From positions 682,001-746,000 of the forward strand of contig NZ_JAHREN010000001.1 in the NCBI RefSeq assembly GCF_019084075.1: DNA of 64,000 nt, read 5' to 3'. Each line of letters opens with the position of its first letter. Position 1 is the stretch's first letter. Shown here one piece after another: positions 9,889-19,446 of the stretch. This DNA is from Siccirubricoccus sp. G192 (GTDB lineage: Bacteria; Pseudomonadota; Alphaproteobacteria; Acetobacterales; Acetobacteraceae). The notes below the pieces were generated by a model. The model ran no database searches. It was not told the origin of the DNA and saw nothing but the letters and a program-made list of their open reading frames with translations. The position numbers and the translations under genes were made by a program.

Positions 9889-11172
9889 ATGCGGCGTGCC
9901 ATCACGGTTCTGCTGCTGCTCGGCCTCGGCGTCGCGGCAGCGCTCTGGCTGGCCGAGGTCGGCGGCACGGTGGAGATCAAGGTCGGCGATGCCTGGATCG
10001 GCCTGAGCTTCCCGATCGCGCTGCTGATCCTGTTCCTGGCCTTCCTGCTGCTGCACGGCATCCTGTCGTTGATCAGCGCGCTGCGTCGCTGGCCCGGGCG
10101 CATCCGCGCCCGCCGCGCCGCGCGCCACCGCAGCGAGGGCGATGCGGCGGTGACGCGCGCCATGGTGGCGCTGGCCGCCGGCACCGGCGACGCGGCGCGG
10201 CTGGAGGTGCGCAAGGCGCGCAGCCTGCTCGGCGACACGCCGCAGACCCTGCTGCTGACGGCGGAGGCCGAACGCCTTTCCGGCCGCGAGGCGGCGGCGG
10301 AGGAAGCCTTCCGGGCCCTGGCCGGCCGCGAGGATGCGCGCTTCCTTGGCCTGCGCGGGCTGCTGCGCCAGGCGATGGCCCGCGGCGATTGGGATGCCGC
10401 CCTGGCCCTGGCGCGCGAGGCGGAGGCGGCGCAGCCCGGCGCCGCCTGGCTGCGCGAGGAACGCGCGCAACTCGCGCTCCGCACCCGCGACTGGCGGGAG
10501 GCGCTGGCCCTCGCCCCGCCCGAGACGCCGCGCGCTGCTCTAGCCCTGGCCGCGGCCGAGCAGGAACCCGATGCCGACCGCGCCACCGAGTTGGAGCGCC
10601 AAGCCTTCCAGGCCGACCCCGCCTTCGCCCCGGCCGCGCTGGCCTATGCGCGGCGGCTGCGGGATGGCGGCAGCCCGCGGCGTGCCCGCAGCGTGCTGGA
10701 GGAAGCCTGGGCGGCGGCGCCGCACCCCGACCTCGCTGAGCCCTATCGGGCCGAGGAGCCGGATGCGCTGATGCGCGTGAAGGCGGTGGAACAACTCATC
10801 CGCCGCAACCCGGACCATCCCGAAAGCCGCCTGCTGCTGGCCCGGACCGCGCTGGCGGCGGGGCTCACCGGCCGGGCGCGCGGCGCGCTGGAGGCCCTGG
10901 TGCAATCGGGCGAAGCCGACCGCCGCGCCTATCTCCTGTTGTCGGAATTGGAGGAGGCGGAGCACGGCGAGACGCCCGATACCCGCGCCGCCCAGTCCCG
11001 CTGGCTGCGCGAGGCGGCCACCGCCCGGCCCGAGCCGCGCTGGCGCTGCGGCCATTGCGGCACCGACCACGCCGCCTGGGCGCCGGTTTGCCGCGCCTGC
11101 GACACGGTGGGACAGATCGCCTGGACCGCCTCCTCAAGGGCCGCGGCGGTGCCGGCGGTGGATGTGGCCTGA
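9889..11172 (+). CDS. HemY-like TPR membrane protein with C-terminal zinc ribbon
   Basis: A 427-residue protein of the HemY N-terminal-domain family. Two membrane segments lie at residues 4-20 and about 36-58 (FPIALLILFLAFLLLHGILS), followed by a TPR-like helical repeat region. The family accompanies heme genes and is thought to act in late tetrapyrrole steps or membrane assembly; no enzymatic motif is visible. The C-terminus carries CGHCG, about 12 residues, then CRACD, a four-cysteine zinc-ribbon pattern also known from alphaproteobacterial homologues. It closes the hemC-hemD-mitofilin-hemY run. Confidence 0.87.
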   Translation: MRRAITVLLLLGLGVAAALWLAEVGGTVEIKVGDAWIGLSFPIALLILFLAFLLLHGILSLISALRRWPGRIRARRAARHRSEGDAAVTRAMVALAAGTGDAARLEVRKARSLLGDTPQTLLLTAEAERLSGREAAAEEAFRALAGREDARFLGLRGLLRQAMARGDWDAALALAREAEAAQPGAAWLREERAQLALRTRDWREALALAPPETPRAALALAAAEQEPDADRATELERQAFQADPAFAPAALAYARRLRDGGSPRRARSVLEEAWAAAPHPDLAEPYRAEEPDALMRVKAVEQLIRRNPDHPESRLLLARTALAAGLTGRARGALEALVQSGEADRRAYLLLSELEEAEHGETPDTRAAQSRWLREAATARPEPRWRCGHCGTDHAAWAPVCRACDTVGQIAWTASSRAAAVPAVDVA

Positions 11173-11239
11173 CGGGGGCGACGGACGGAATCCACCGTTG
11201 CCCTCGGCCGGTGCTGCTTGTATCTAGCCGGCCTTGGCT

Positions 11240-11314
<75 letters not shown>

Positions 11315-11778
11315 AGCTTTTCAGCAGATCGCCGACGGAGGTGAACCTCCCGGAGCGGGAATCTGCTGCCGGCCACCCGGGCCGATGGCAGCCTCGGACC
11401 TGCACCCAGGCCGCAGCCGGGATCTCCACCACCTCCGCGGAAACTACCCGGCAACCGTCGAACGAAAGTCTCTGGAGCACAGCCCGCAAGCCGCACCCAA
11501 ACCGTGCTCACAAGGCCGTGGGGTGACGACGGGCAGGATGCCAAATCGATTGCTGGGCCTGCCGCAACCCTCCGCGCCGGCGCCCGGCAGATTGCCGTCC
11601 GGTACTCCTTCCGGTAGGCCGTAGAGGCTCCTGAGTGCGAGGCGAGTGGCCGCTTCCTGCGTTGGGAAGGGGGCAAGCCTTATCGTCCCCCGTCAAGGCG
11701 GGAAGTCAAGGCGGGAACCAGAATCCGGGGCTGCCGTGTCCGCAGGACAGCTCGCTCGCTTGCCCAGTTGGAGGACAG
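11315..11778 (+). other. gene-free stretch after tRNA-Thr
   Basis: About 460 bases without a supportable gene. Short open frames exist on both strands but none has family similarity or a good ribosome site. A 13-base tandem duplication occurs near the right end, and a strong ribosome site for the next gene ends the stretch. The region after a tRNA is a common integration site for mobile DNA, but I see no integrase and no repeat of the tRNA 3' end. Confidence 0.5.
11692..11717 (+). repeat. 13-bp tandem duplication
   Basis: The sequence GTCAAGGCGGGAA is present twice head to tail. It lies about 60 bases upstream of the IIA gene. It may be a simple slippage event. Confidence 0.8.
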
Positions 11779-12258
11779 ATGGGGATCACGGATCGCATCT
11801 CTGCCACTGATGTTGTTCTCGATCTGAGTGCGAGCAACAAGCGCAACCTGCTTGAGACGCTCGCGACGGAAGCATCGCGACGCCTCGGGCGTCCGCAGGC
11901 GGAGATCCTCGGTGCCCTGCAGGGCCGCGAGGCGCTGGGCTCCACGGCCCTCGGCCGGGGTGTGGCGCTGCCCCATGCCCGGCTGGCCGGGAACGACCTG
12001 CCCGTGATGATCTTCGCGCGGCTCCGTCGTCCGATCGACTACGAGGCGCGGGATGAGGAGCCGGTGGACCTCGTCATTCTCGTGCTCTGGCCCGAAGCCT
12101 CGCCGGAGGGCTTCCTGCCTGCCCTGTCGGAGACCTGCCGGGCGCTGCGGTCGCCCCAGGCGCTGCGCCGCCTGCGGGCGGCGACATCGGCGGAGGAGGT
12201 CGTCGCGCTCCTGGAGCGCTACGGCCAAGTGGACGGCGACCCACCGGAGGGCGAGTGA
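11779..12258 (+). CDS. PTS IIA (PtsN/fructose type) domain protein
   Basis: A 159-residue single-domain IIA protein. The phosphorylatable histidine is in GVALPHARLAG, preceded by LGRPQAEILGALQGREALGS, a typical PtsN/IIA-Fru arrangement. No EIIB or EIIC is nearby, so a regulatory role (nitrogen-PTS style, control of ion transport) is more likely than sugar uptake; that is inference. ATG 11779 is chosen because GGAGG lies 5-9 bases upstream. The mrp operon begins 9 bases downstream, so this protein is probably cotranscribed with a cation antiporter, in line with the known link between PtsN and K+/Na+ homeostasis in other bacteria. Confidence 0.88.
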   Translation: MGITDRISATDVVLDLSASNKRNLLETLATEASRRLGRPQAEILGALQGREALGSTALGRGVALPHARLAGNDLPVMIFARLRRPIDYEARDEEPVDLVILVLWPEASPEGFLPALSETCRALRSPQALRRLRAATSAEEVVALLERYGQVDGDPPEGE

Positions 12259-12267
12259 TGCAGCCCC

Positions 12268-15226
12268 ATGCCTGACGCCCTGCTCCTCCTCGCCCTGATC
12301 GGCCTGCCCTTCGGGGGCGCCATTGTGACTGGCCTGCTGCCGACCGCCGCACGCAACACGGCCGCGGGCCTGGCCGGCGCGGTCGCGCTCGCCTGCCTCG
12401 GCCTGGTCTGGGTAGCCTACCCGACGGTGTCGGACGGCGGCGTGCTGCGGGCCGAATTCGCCTGGATGCCGACGCTCGGGTTGAACTTCGTGTTGCGGAT
12501 GGATGGCTTCGCCTGGCTCTTCGCCGGGCTGGTGACGGGGATCGGCGCGCTCGTGGTGCTCTATGCGCGCTACTACATGTCCTCCGACGATCCGGTGCCG
12601 CGCTTCTTCGCCTTCCTGCTCGCCTTCATGGGGGCGATGACGGGGCTGGTGATCTCGGGCAACCTGGTGCAGATCGCCTTCTTCTGGGAGCTGACGAGCC
12701 TCTTCTCATTCCTGCTGATCGGCTACTGGCACCACATGGCAGCGGCGCGCGACGGCGCACGCATGGCGTTCACCATCACCGCCACGGGCGGGCTCGCGCT
12801 CTTCGCGGGCGTGCTGCTGCTCGGGCACATCGTCGGCAGCTACGACCTCGACGCGGTGCTCGCCGCGGGCGACCGCATCCGGGAGCATCCCCTTTACCTC
12901 CCGACGCTGATCCTGATCCTGCTCGGCACGCTGACCAAGAGCGCGCAGTTCCCTTTCCACTTCTGGCTGCCGCATGCCATGGCGGCGCCGACGCCGGTCT
13001 CGGCCTACCTCCACTCGGCGACGCTGGTGAAGGCGGGCGTCTTCCTGATGGCGCGGCTGTGGCCGGTGATGGCGGGCACCGATGCCTGGTTCCTGATCGT
13101 CGGGGGGGCGGGGATGGTCACGTTCCTGGTCGGGGCCTATGTCGCCATCTTCCAGAACGACCTGAAGGGCCTGCTGGCCTATTCCACCATCAGCCATCTC
13201 GGGCTGATCACGCTGCTGCTCGGGCTGAACAGCGAACTCGCCCTGGTCGCGGCGGTGTTCCACATCCTGAACCACGCCGCCTTCAAGGCGTCCCTTGTTC
13301 ATGGCGGCCGGCATCATCGACCACGAGACCGGCACGCGCGACATCCGGCGCCTGTCGGGCCTCAATCGCTCCATGCCCTTCACGGCGCGCTTGGCGCTGG
13401 TGGCCGCCGCGGCCATGGCGGGCGTCCCGCTGCTGAACGGCTTCCTCTCGAAGGAGATGTTCTTCGCCGAGGCCTTGTCGGCCGAGGCGCCTCTGGGGCT
13501 GCTGAACCTGCTGCCCTTCGCCGCACTGCTGGGCAGCGCCTTCAGCGTCACCTATGCATTGCGCTTCATCCACGGCGCCTTCGCCGGCCCGGATCCGGTG
13601 GACCTGCCGCGCCAGCCGCACGAGCCCGTTGCCTGGATGCGCCTCCCGGTCGAGATCCTGGTGCTGCTCTGCATCATGGTCGGCGTGCTGCCGGCCGCGA
13701 CGGTGGGGCCCTTCCTCGCCATCGCCATCCGCTCCGTGCTGGGCGATGACGTGCCCTATTACAGCCTGACGGTGTGGCACGGCTTCAACCTGCCGCTCCT
13801 GATGAGCGTGGTCGCGCTGGCGGGCGGCGTGGCGCTTTACGTGCTGCTGCAACGGCGGCTGCGTAGCGAGGTGGAGGGCCCGCCGCTGATCCGGCGGCTG
13901 GAGGGGCGGCGCATCTTCGAGCGCACGATGGTCTTCCTATCCTGGCGGCTCGCGCGGCGGCTGGAGGGGCTTGCCGGCACACGCCGCCTGCAGCCGCAGC
14001 TCCGCCTGATCGTCGCCATCGCCTTCCTGGCCGGCGGCGCCGCGGTCTGGCTGCGCGGCTTCGGGCCGGGCAACCTGCCGCCCTCGCCGGTGGATCCCGT
14101 GCTGGCGCTGATCTGGGCGGTGGGCGCCGCCTGCGCGATCGGCGCGGCCTGGCAGGCCAAGTTCCACCGGCTGGCCGCGCTGATCCTGGTCGGCGGCGTG
14201 GGTCTGGTGGTCTGCATCACCTTCGTCTGGTTCTCCGCGCCCGACCTCGCCCTGACGCAGTTGACGGTCGAGGTCGTCACGACCGTCCTGCTGCTGCTCG
14301 GCCTGCGCTGGTTGCCGCAGCGCTTCCGGACCCCTGGGGAACGCGGACCGGAGGTGCTGACGCGCACGCGACGGATCCGCGATCTCGCCATCGCCGTCGC
14401 CGCCGGCGGCGGGCTGGCGGCGCTGTCCTACGCTGTGATGATGCGCACGCCTCCTGACCTGCTCGCACGCGACTTCCTCGCCCGCGCCTATTCGGAGGGC
14501 GGCGGCACCAATGTGGTCAATGTGATCCTGGTGGACTTCCGGGGCTTCGACACGCTGGGCGAGATCTTCGTCGTCGCCGCCGTGGCGCTGACCACCTACG
14601 CGCTGCTGCGCCGCTTCCGCCCCGCGCCCGACAGCGTGGAGGTGCCCGAGCAGCAGCGCGACCAGAGCGCCGCGGGCGACGCGGATACCGCGGTGCCCGT
14701 GCATGGCGACGGCCGCCGGGGCACGGATTGGCTGCTGCTGCCGTTCACCCTGGCCCGGCTGCTCTTCCCGGTGATGCTGATCGTGGCGGTGTTCCTGCTG
14801 CTGCGCGGCCACGACCGGCCTGGTGGTGGCTTCTCGGCCGGCATGGTCGTCGCCATCGCCATCATCCTGCAATACATGATCGGCGGCACGGATTGGGCCG
14901 AGGACCGGCTGCGCCTGCGCCCGCAGATCTGGGTCGGCACCGGGTTGCTGGTCGCGACCGGCACGGGGCTGGCCGCCTGGCTGTTCGGCCGGCCTTTCAT
15001 GACCTCCTACTTCGCCTATGCGGAGCTGCCCTTGATCGGCAAGGTGCCGACCGCCAGCGCGCTGGTCTTCGACATCGGCGTCTTCGCGCTCGTGGTCGGC
15101 GCCACGCTGCTGATGCTGGTCGCGCTGGCGCACCAGTCCGTCCGCGGCCACCGGGCGACGCCGCGCCGCCCGGCCGCCCCGGCGATACGCGAGCGGGCGC
15201 CCGTTGCGATGGCGGGAGACGACTGA
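12268..15226 (+). CDS. mrpA: Mrp/Mnh Na+/H+ antiporter subunit A fused to B (frameshifted here)
   Basis: MrpA is the large membrane subunit of the multisubunit Na+(K+)/H+ antiporter and resembles complex I NuoL. The N-terminal half shows the family segments LVQIAFFWELTSLFSFLLIG, TKSAQFPFHFWLPHAMAAPT and AVFHILNHAAFKAS. The frame then breaks at 13295-13296, where TCCCTTGTTC has one T too many. Removing it gives SLFMAAGIIDHETGTRDIRR and an intact protein of about 985 residues. The last 150 residues (TLARLLFPVMLIVAVFLLLR, GHDRPGGGFSAGMV) are an MrpB domain, so A and B are fused as in many proteobacterial group-2 operons. The downstream mrpC start overlaps its stop by one base. Confidence 0.9.
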
Positions 15227-15570
15227 TGGAGTTCATCGTCTCGGTCGGCATCGGCGTGCTGGCCGGCTCCGGCGTCTGGCTGCTGCTGCGGCCGCGCACC
15301 TTCCAGGTGATCATCGGCCTCTCGCTGCTGTCCTATGCCGTGAACCTGTTCATTTTCTCGACCGGCGGGCTGCGCACGGGCGCCGCCGCGATCCTGGAGC
15401 CCGGCGAGGCCGGCACCCTCGCCAATTACACGGACCCGCTGCCGCAGGCGCTGGTGCTGACCGCCATCGTCATCGGCTTCGCCACCACCGCGCTGCTGCT
15501 GGTGGTGCTGCTGGCCGCGCGCGGCCTGACCGGGACGGACCACGTGGACGGCCGGGAGCGCGACCGGTGA
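15226..15570 (+). CDS. mrpC: Mrp/Mnh antiporter subunit C
   Basis: A 114-residue NuoK-like membrane protein with three hydrophobic segments: residues 4-20, a middle one around LLSYAVNLFIFSTGG, and a third in LVLTAIVIGFATTALLLVVL. The block DPLPQALVLTAIVIGFA is diagnostic for MrpC. It forms part of the proton/cation translocating membrane complex. The start overlaps the mrpA stop as TGATG, and the stop overlaps the mrpD start, showing translational coupling. Confidence 0.95.
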   Translation: MEFIVSVGIGVLAGSGVWLLLRPRTFQVIIGLSLLSYAVNLFIFSTGGLRTGAAAILEPGEAGTLANYTDPLPQALVLTAIVIGFATTALLLVVLLAARGLTGTDHVDGRERDR

Positions 15571-17175
15571 CCGGCTGGATGGACCACATGGTGATCGCGC
15601 CGATCGTCGTGCCGATGCTGGCCGGCGCGGCGATGATCCTCGCCGGCGATCGCTGGCGTGGCGCGACGGTGGCGCTCGGCCTGGCCTCGACGCTCCTGCT
15701 GGTTGCGCTGTCCGTCATGCTGCTGCTCGTCGCGGGCGCGCCGGAAGTGCGCATCTACCGGCTGGGCGACTGGCCCGCGCAGTTCGGCATCGTGCTGGTG
15801 CTGGACCGGCTCTCGGCCTTGATGCTGGTGCTGACCGGCGTGCTCGGGCTTGCCGCCTTCGTCTTCTCGCTCGCCCGGTGGCACCGCGCGGGAACCCATT
15901 TCCACCCGCTGTTCCAGTTCCAGCTCATGGGCCTGAACGGCGCCTTCCTGACCGGCGACCTGTTCAACCTGTTCGTCTTCTTCGAGGTGATGCTCGCCGC
16001 CTCCTACGGCATGGCGCTGCACGGCTCGGGCACTGCGCGCGTCCGGGCGGGGCTGCACTACATCGTCATCAACCTGGTGGCCTCGCTGCTGTTCCTGATC
16101 GGGGTCAGCGCCGTCTACGGCATCTCGGGCACGCTCAACATGGCAGGCCTCGCTGCGCGCATGCGCGACGTGGCGGCCGGAGACCGGGCGGTGCTGGAAG
16201 CCGGCCTCGGCGTGATGGGCATTGCCTTCCTGGTCAAGGCGGCGATGTGGCCGCTCGGCTTCTGGCTGCCGGGGACCTATGCCGCAGCGACCGCGCCCGC
16301 GGCCGCGATCCTGTCGATCCTCAGCAAGGTCGGCGTCTATGCCGTGCTGCGCGTCTGGCTGCTGCTGTTCGGCGCCGAGGCCGGCGCCTCCGCGGGCTTC
16401 GGCGGTGCCTGGCTGCTGGCCGGGGGACTCCTCACCATCGCCTTCGGCTCGACCGTCGTGCTTGCCACGCAGAACCTGCCGCGCCTTGCGGGGGCCAGCG
16501 TGCTGGTCTCCTCCGGCACGCTGCTGGCCGCGATCGGCGCCGGGCAGGCGGCGGTGACCGGCGGCGCGCTGTTCTACCTGGCCAGCTCCGTCCTCGGGAT
16601 CGGGGCCTTCTTCCTGCTGATCGAACTCGTCGAGCGTGGGCGCGAGGTGGGCGCCGACGTGCTGGCGGTGACGCGCGAGGCCTTCGGCACGGGCGAGGAG
16701 GAGGACGATTGCAGGACCAGGACGCCGTCGGCGTGGCCATCCCGGGGACCGTGGCGATCCTCGGACTCGGCTTCATCGCCTGCGCGGTGCTGCTGGCCGG
16801 CCTGCCGCCGCTGTCCGGATTCCTGGCCAATTCGCCATCCTGGCGCCGCTGTTCGGTCCCGGCGAGGCCAGGGTGCCCACCACGGCCTGGCTGCTGATGG
16901 CGGCGCTGATCCTCTCCGGGCTCGCCACGGTCATCGCCATGGTGCGCGCAGGCATCAACGTCTTCTGGGCGGCTCCCGCGGGCCGGACGCCACGCGTCGG
17001 CCTGGTCGAGATCGCGCCGGTCGGGCTTCTGCTTGTCCTGTGCGGCGCACTGACGGTCGCGGCGGGGCCGGCCATGGAGTACATGCAGGCGACGGCCGAG
17101 GCGCTGCACGCGCCGCGGGACTACCTGCGCGGCGTGATGGAGGCGCCGGCCGCCATGCCGGGGGACGGACAGTGA
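15567..17175 (+). CDS. mrpD: Mrp/Mnh antiporter subunit D (two frameshifts here)
   Basis: A NuoN/NuoM-like subunit of the cation/proton antiporter. The GTG at 15567 overlaps the mrpC stop. Conserved parts are LTGDLFNLFVFFEVMLAASY, FLVKAAMWPLGFWLPGTYAA and SILSKVGVYAVLRV. The frame breaks twice: one base is missing near 16707-16711, after which VGVAIPGTVAILGLGFIACA continues in another frame, and one base is missing near 16829-16832, after which FAILAPLFGPGEARVPTTAW continues. With both repaired the protein has about 536 residues, normal for MrpD. A lost gene is unlikely, because the surrounding operon is intact. Confidence 0.88.
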
Positions 17176-17664
17176 CGCGCCGGCTTCCCTACGCGCTGCT
17201 GATCCTTGCCTTTCTCGCGCTGTGGCTGCTCCTGGTGGGGAGCGTCTCCCCCCGGCACGCTCCTGCTTGGCGTGATCCTTGCCATCGCGGGCGCCGGCGC
17301 GCTGGCGGCCCTGGCGCCTCCGCCGGTGCGCCTGCGCCGCCTTTCCGCCGTGCCCGGCCTCCTGCGCGACGTGCTGGTGGAGATCGTGCGGTCGAACAAC
17401 GCGGTCGCCCGGATCGTCCTGGGGCCGGGCGAGTCGCGGGCCCGCCGCTCCGGCTTCGTCGTCATCCCGCTCGACATGCGCAGCCCCTATGGCCTGGCCG
17501 CGCTTACCTGCATCCTCACCGCCACGCCCGGCACGGTATGCGTCGATTACGACTCCGCGGAGGGCACCATGCTGCTGCACGTGCTGGACCTGATCGACGA
17601 GGAGACATGGGTCCGCATCGTCAAGGACAAGTGGGAGCGCCGGCTGATGGAGATATTCGAATGA
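17172..17664 (+). CDS. mrpE: Mrp/Mnh antiporter subunit E (frameshifted here)
   Basis: A small subunit with hydrophobic N-terminal segments followed by a cytoplasmic part. The GTG at 17172 overlaps the mrpD stop. The first 25 codons (LPYALLILAFLALWLLLVGS) are in one frame; at a run of six C at 17248-17253 the frame changes, and GTLLLGVILAIAGAGALAAL continues. One extra C explains the break, and the repaired protein has about 163 residues. Family hallmarks are GFVVIPLDMRSPYGLAALTC and TPGTVCVDYD. It is coupled to mrpF by an ATGA overlap. Confidence 0.88.
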
Positions 17665-17942
17665 GCGCGCCGCTGCTCGCATGGTCGGCCCTGGTCGCGC
17701 AACTCCTGCTGGTGGCGGCGATGGGTTGCGGGGCCTACCGGATGCTGCGCGGGCCGCGGGCCCAGGATCGTGTCCTCGCGCTGGACTCGCTCTACGTGAA
17801 CGCTGCGATCCTGCTGCTGGTCTTCGGCATCCGGACAGGCAGCACGCACTACTTCGGGGCGGCCCTCCTCATCACGCTGCTCGGCTTCGTCGCGACGACC
17901 GCCCTGTCGAAGTTCCTGATGCGCGGGGAGGTGATCGAATGA
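17661..17942 (+). CDS. mrpF: Mrp/Mnh antiporter subunit F
   Basis: A 93-residue protein with three predicted membrane segments. The block RMLRGPRAQDRVLALDSLYV is characteristic of MrpF, followed by ILLLVFGIRTGSTHYFGAAL. It is one of the small subunits needed for assembly of the antiporter. Its start and stop overlap the mrpE stop and mrpG start by four bases each. Confidence 0.94.
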   Translation: MSAPLLAWSALVAQLLLVAAMGCGAYRMLRGPRAQDRVLALDSLYVNAAILLLVFGIRTGSTHYFGAALLITLLGFVATTALSKFLMRGEVIE

Positions 17943-18316
17943 CTGATGCCGGCGACCTGCCGCTCTGGGCGGCGCTGCCGGTCGCGCTGCTGCTGGTGCT
18001 CGGCGCGGGCCTCGCACTGACCGGCTCGATCGGGCTCCTGCGGCTTCGCAGCTTCTATCAGCGCGTCCACGCCCCGACTCTCGGCACCACACTCGGTATC
18101 GGCTGCGTCCTGCTGGCCTCGATGCTGTTCTTCTCCGTGTCGCAGACCCGCTTCGTGCTGCACGAGATCCTGATCGCGGCCTTCATGGTGATCACAACGC
18201 CGGTGACGCTGATGCTACTGGTGCGCGCCGCGCTCTACCGCGACCGGCGCGAGGGCAGCGCGGAGGTGCCGCCCGTGCCGGCCGCCAAGTCGCCTGCGGA
18301 GCGGGCGGAGGGCTGA
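17939..18316 (+). CDS. mrpG: Mrp/Mnh antiporter subunit G
   Basis: A 125-residue protein with three membrane segments and the MrpG block GSIGLLRLRSFYQRVHAPTL, then LHEILIAAFMVITTPVTLML. It completes the A/B-C-D-E-F-G set, so the operon could supply a full Na+(K+)/H+ antiporter for salt and alkaline tolerance. The C-terminal 25 residues are charged and probably cytoplasmic. A palindromic repeat follows about 60 bases after the stop. Confidence 0.94.
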   Translation: MTDAGDLPLWAALPVALLLVLGAGLALTGSIGLLRLRSFYQRVHAPTLGTTLGIGCVLLASMLFFSVSQTRFVLHEILIAAFMVITTPVTLMLLVRAALYRDRREGSAEVPPVPAAKSPAERAEG

Positions 18317-18376
18317 CCCGCGGCGGCTCCATCCCGCTGCACGCCGCCGCCGCTTCGACCCGGCCCGCAACGGGCC

Positions 18377-18483
18377 CTGGAGCATGATGCTTTCACCTTC
18401 GTTCACGCATCATGCTCCAGACCTTTGTGTGATCGCGTGATTCACGCTTTTCGGTGCGAGCACCTCAAGCGATCACGCTCTAG
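18377..18483. repeat. double-palindrome repeat element, copy 1
   Basis: This 107-bp element holds two stem-loops. The first has perfect 14-base arms (CTGGAGCATGATGC and GCATCATGCTCCAG) around a 16-base loop. The second has arms GCGTGAT (18435-18441) and ATCACGC (18472-18478) and contains GATTCACGC. The ends, CTGGAGC and GCTCTAG, are nearly inverted copies of each other. A related element lies at 62785-62890. The stop codon of the neighbouring gene on the minus strand lies inside its right end. It could be a REP/MITE-like repeat that also acts as a terminator for the mrp operon. Confidence 0.8.
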
Positions 18484-18995
18484 CCGGCGCGCTTCGTGAA
18501 ATCCACCTTGTCGTTGTCGCCCGGCTTCGGTGGCTGTCCCGTCGTGACCGCCTTCAGGTAGCCGAAGGCATGCACCAGGGTGGAGGATGGGCTGTCCCAG
18601 TATTCGGCGCCATCCACCGTCACCTTCAGCAGCGCGATCTTCGGGTCCTCGGCGCCGCCAGGAAACCAGACGCGCATCGGCTCGCTCCACAGGGCCTTCT
18701 GCTTCGCGGCGTCCCGCACCACCTGGGCGGTGCCGCTGACCGAGACGTAGTTCTGCTTGCGCGGGTCCGAATAGGCGAGCAGCACGCGCTCATCGCCCTT
18801 GACCTCGCCGGCCTTGGGGCTCTGCGCTTCGGTGAAGAACCACAGCACGTCACCCGGTTCCTGCTTCGCCGCGCGCATGGGACGTCCGCGGAAGCGGCCT
18901 TCCGCGTCCATGGTGACCATCATCGCCACCTCGACATCGCGGATCATCTCCCAGACCTTCTGCTGGGCCTCGGCATCCGTGCGGGTTTCGGCCAT
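18480..18995 (-). CDS. pyridoxamine 5'-phosphate oxidase-like stress protein
   Basis: A 171-residue protein of the general stress protein 26 group, with a split-barrel flavin fold. The N-terminal part EMIRDVEVAMMVTMDAEGRF and the RGRPMRAA, DVLWFFTEAQSPKAGEVKGD and YVSVSGTAQVV blocks fit the family. Members bind FMN or FAD, and their substrates are mostly unknown. It converges on the mrp operon, and its last codons run into the palindromic repeat. It is divergent from the NIPSNAP gene. Confidence 0.88.
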   Translation of the reverse strand: MAETRTDAEAQQKVWEMIRDVEVAMMVTMDAEGRFRGRPMRAAKQEPGDVLWFFTEAQSPKAGEVKGDERVLLAYSDPRKQNYVSVSGTAQVVRDAAKQKALWSEPMRVWFPGGAEDPKIALLKVTVDGAEYWDSPSSTLVHAFGYLKAVTTGQPPKPGDNDKVDFTKRAG

Positions 18996-19117
18996 CGGTT
19001 GCGTTTCCTTGCTGTCCTGCTGGCTCCCAGAACGGCCCGCCGGGGGGCCGGTTGCAGCGGCGTGGCGCCGCGGCTAGCCTTTCCCGGAACGTCCAACGCA
19101 GAACGGAGCCCAGGGCC

Positions 19118-19441
19118 ATGATCGTCGAGGAACGGATCTACACGATGCAGCCCGCGCAGGCGCCGGTCTATATCAAGGCCTATGAGGCCGAGGGGATGCC
19201 GATCCAGAAGCGCATCCTCGGTCGCATGGTGGGCTACTACCAGACCGAATTCGGCCCGCTCAACCAGGTCATCCACCTCTGGGCCTACGAGGATCTGGCG
19301 GAGCGCACCGAGCGCCGCGCCAGGCTGTTTGCCGATCCCGGCTGGCTCGCCTATGTCGCCAAGGTGCGGCCGATGATCGTGAAGCAGGAGAGCAAGCTGC
19401 TGCTGCCCGCGCCCTTCCTCAAGGTGAAGTGGCAGGACTGA
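19118..19441 (+). CDS. NIPSNAP family protein
   Basis: A 107-residue ferredoxin-like alpha/beta-barrel protein. Blocks IVEERIYTMQPAQAPVYIKA, GYYQTEFGPLNQVIHLWAYE and ERRARLFADPGWLAYV are typical of NIPSNAP proteins, which often lie beside catabolic enzymes; their biochemical role is unclear. ATG 19118 is chosen because it begins directly at the first family strand. The cupin-like gene starts 5 bases after it, suggesting an operon. Confidence 0.9.
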   Translation: MIVEERIYTMQPAQAPVYIKAYEAEGMPIQKRILGRMVGYYQTEFGPLNQVIHLWAYEDLAERTERRARLFADPGWLAYVAKVRPMIVKQESKLLLPAPFLKVKWQD

Positions 19442-19446
19442 TCCCG

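Noticed and set aside
8160-10586. Very long open frame on the minus strand opposite the mitofilin-like and HemY-like genes
   Set aside because: It is the antisense of well-supported plus-strand genes; the translation is Arg/Ala/Ser-rich without any domain, as expected in very G/C-rich DNA where stops are rare.
11315-11778. Phage or island attachment site at tRNA-Thr
   Set aside because: No integrase gene and no second copy of the tRNA 3' end were found up to the end of the mrp operon, so I did not annotate an att site.
13290-13300. Programmed ribosomal frameshift in mrpA
   Set aside because: No slippery heptamer or stimulatory structure is evident, and many unrelated genes in the window show the same kind of one-base break, so sequence error is simpler.
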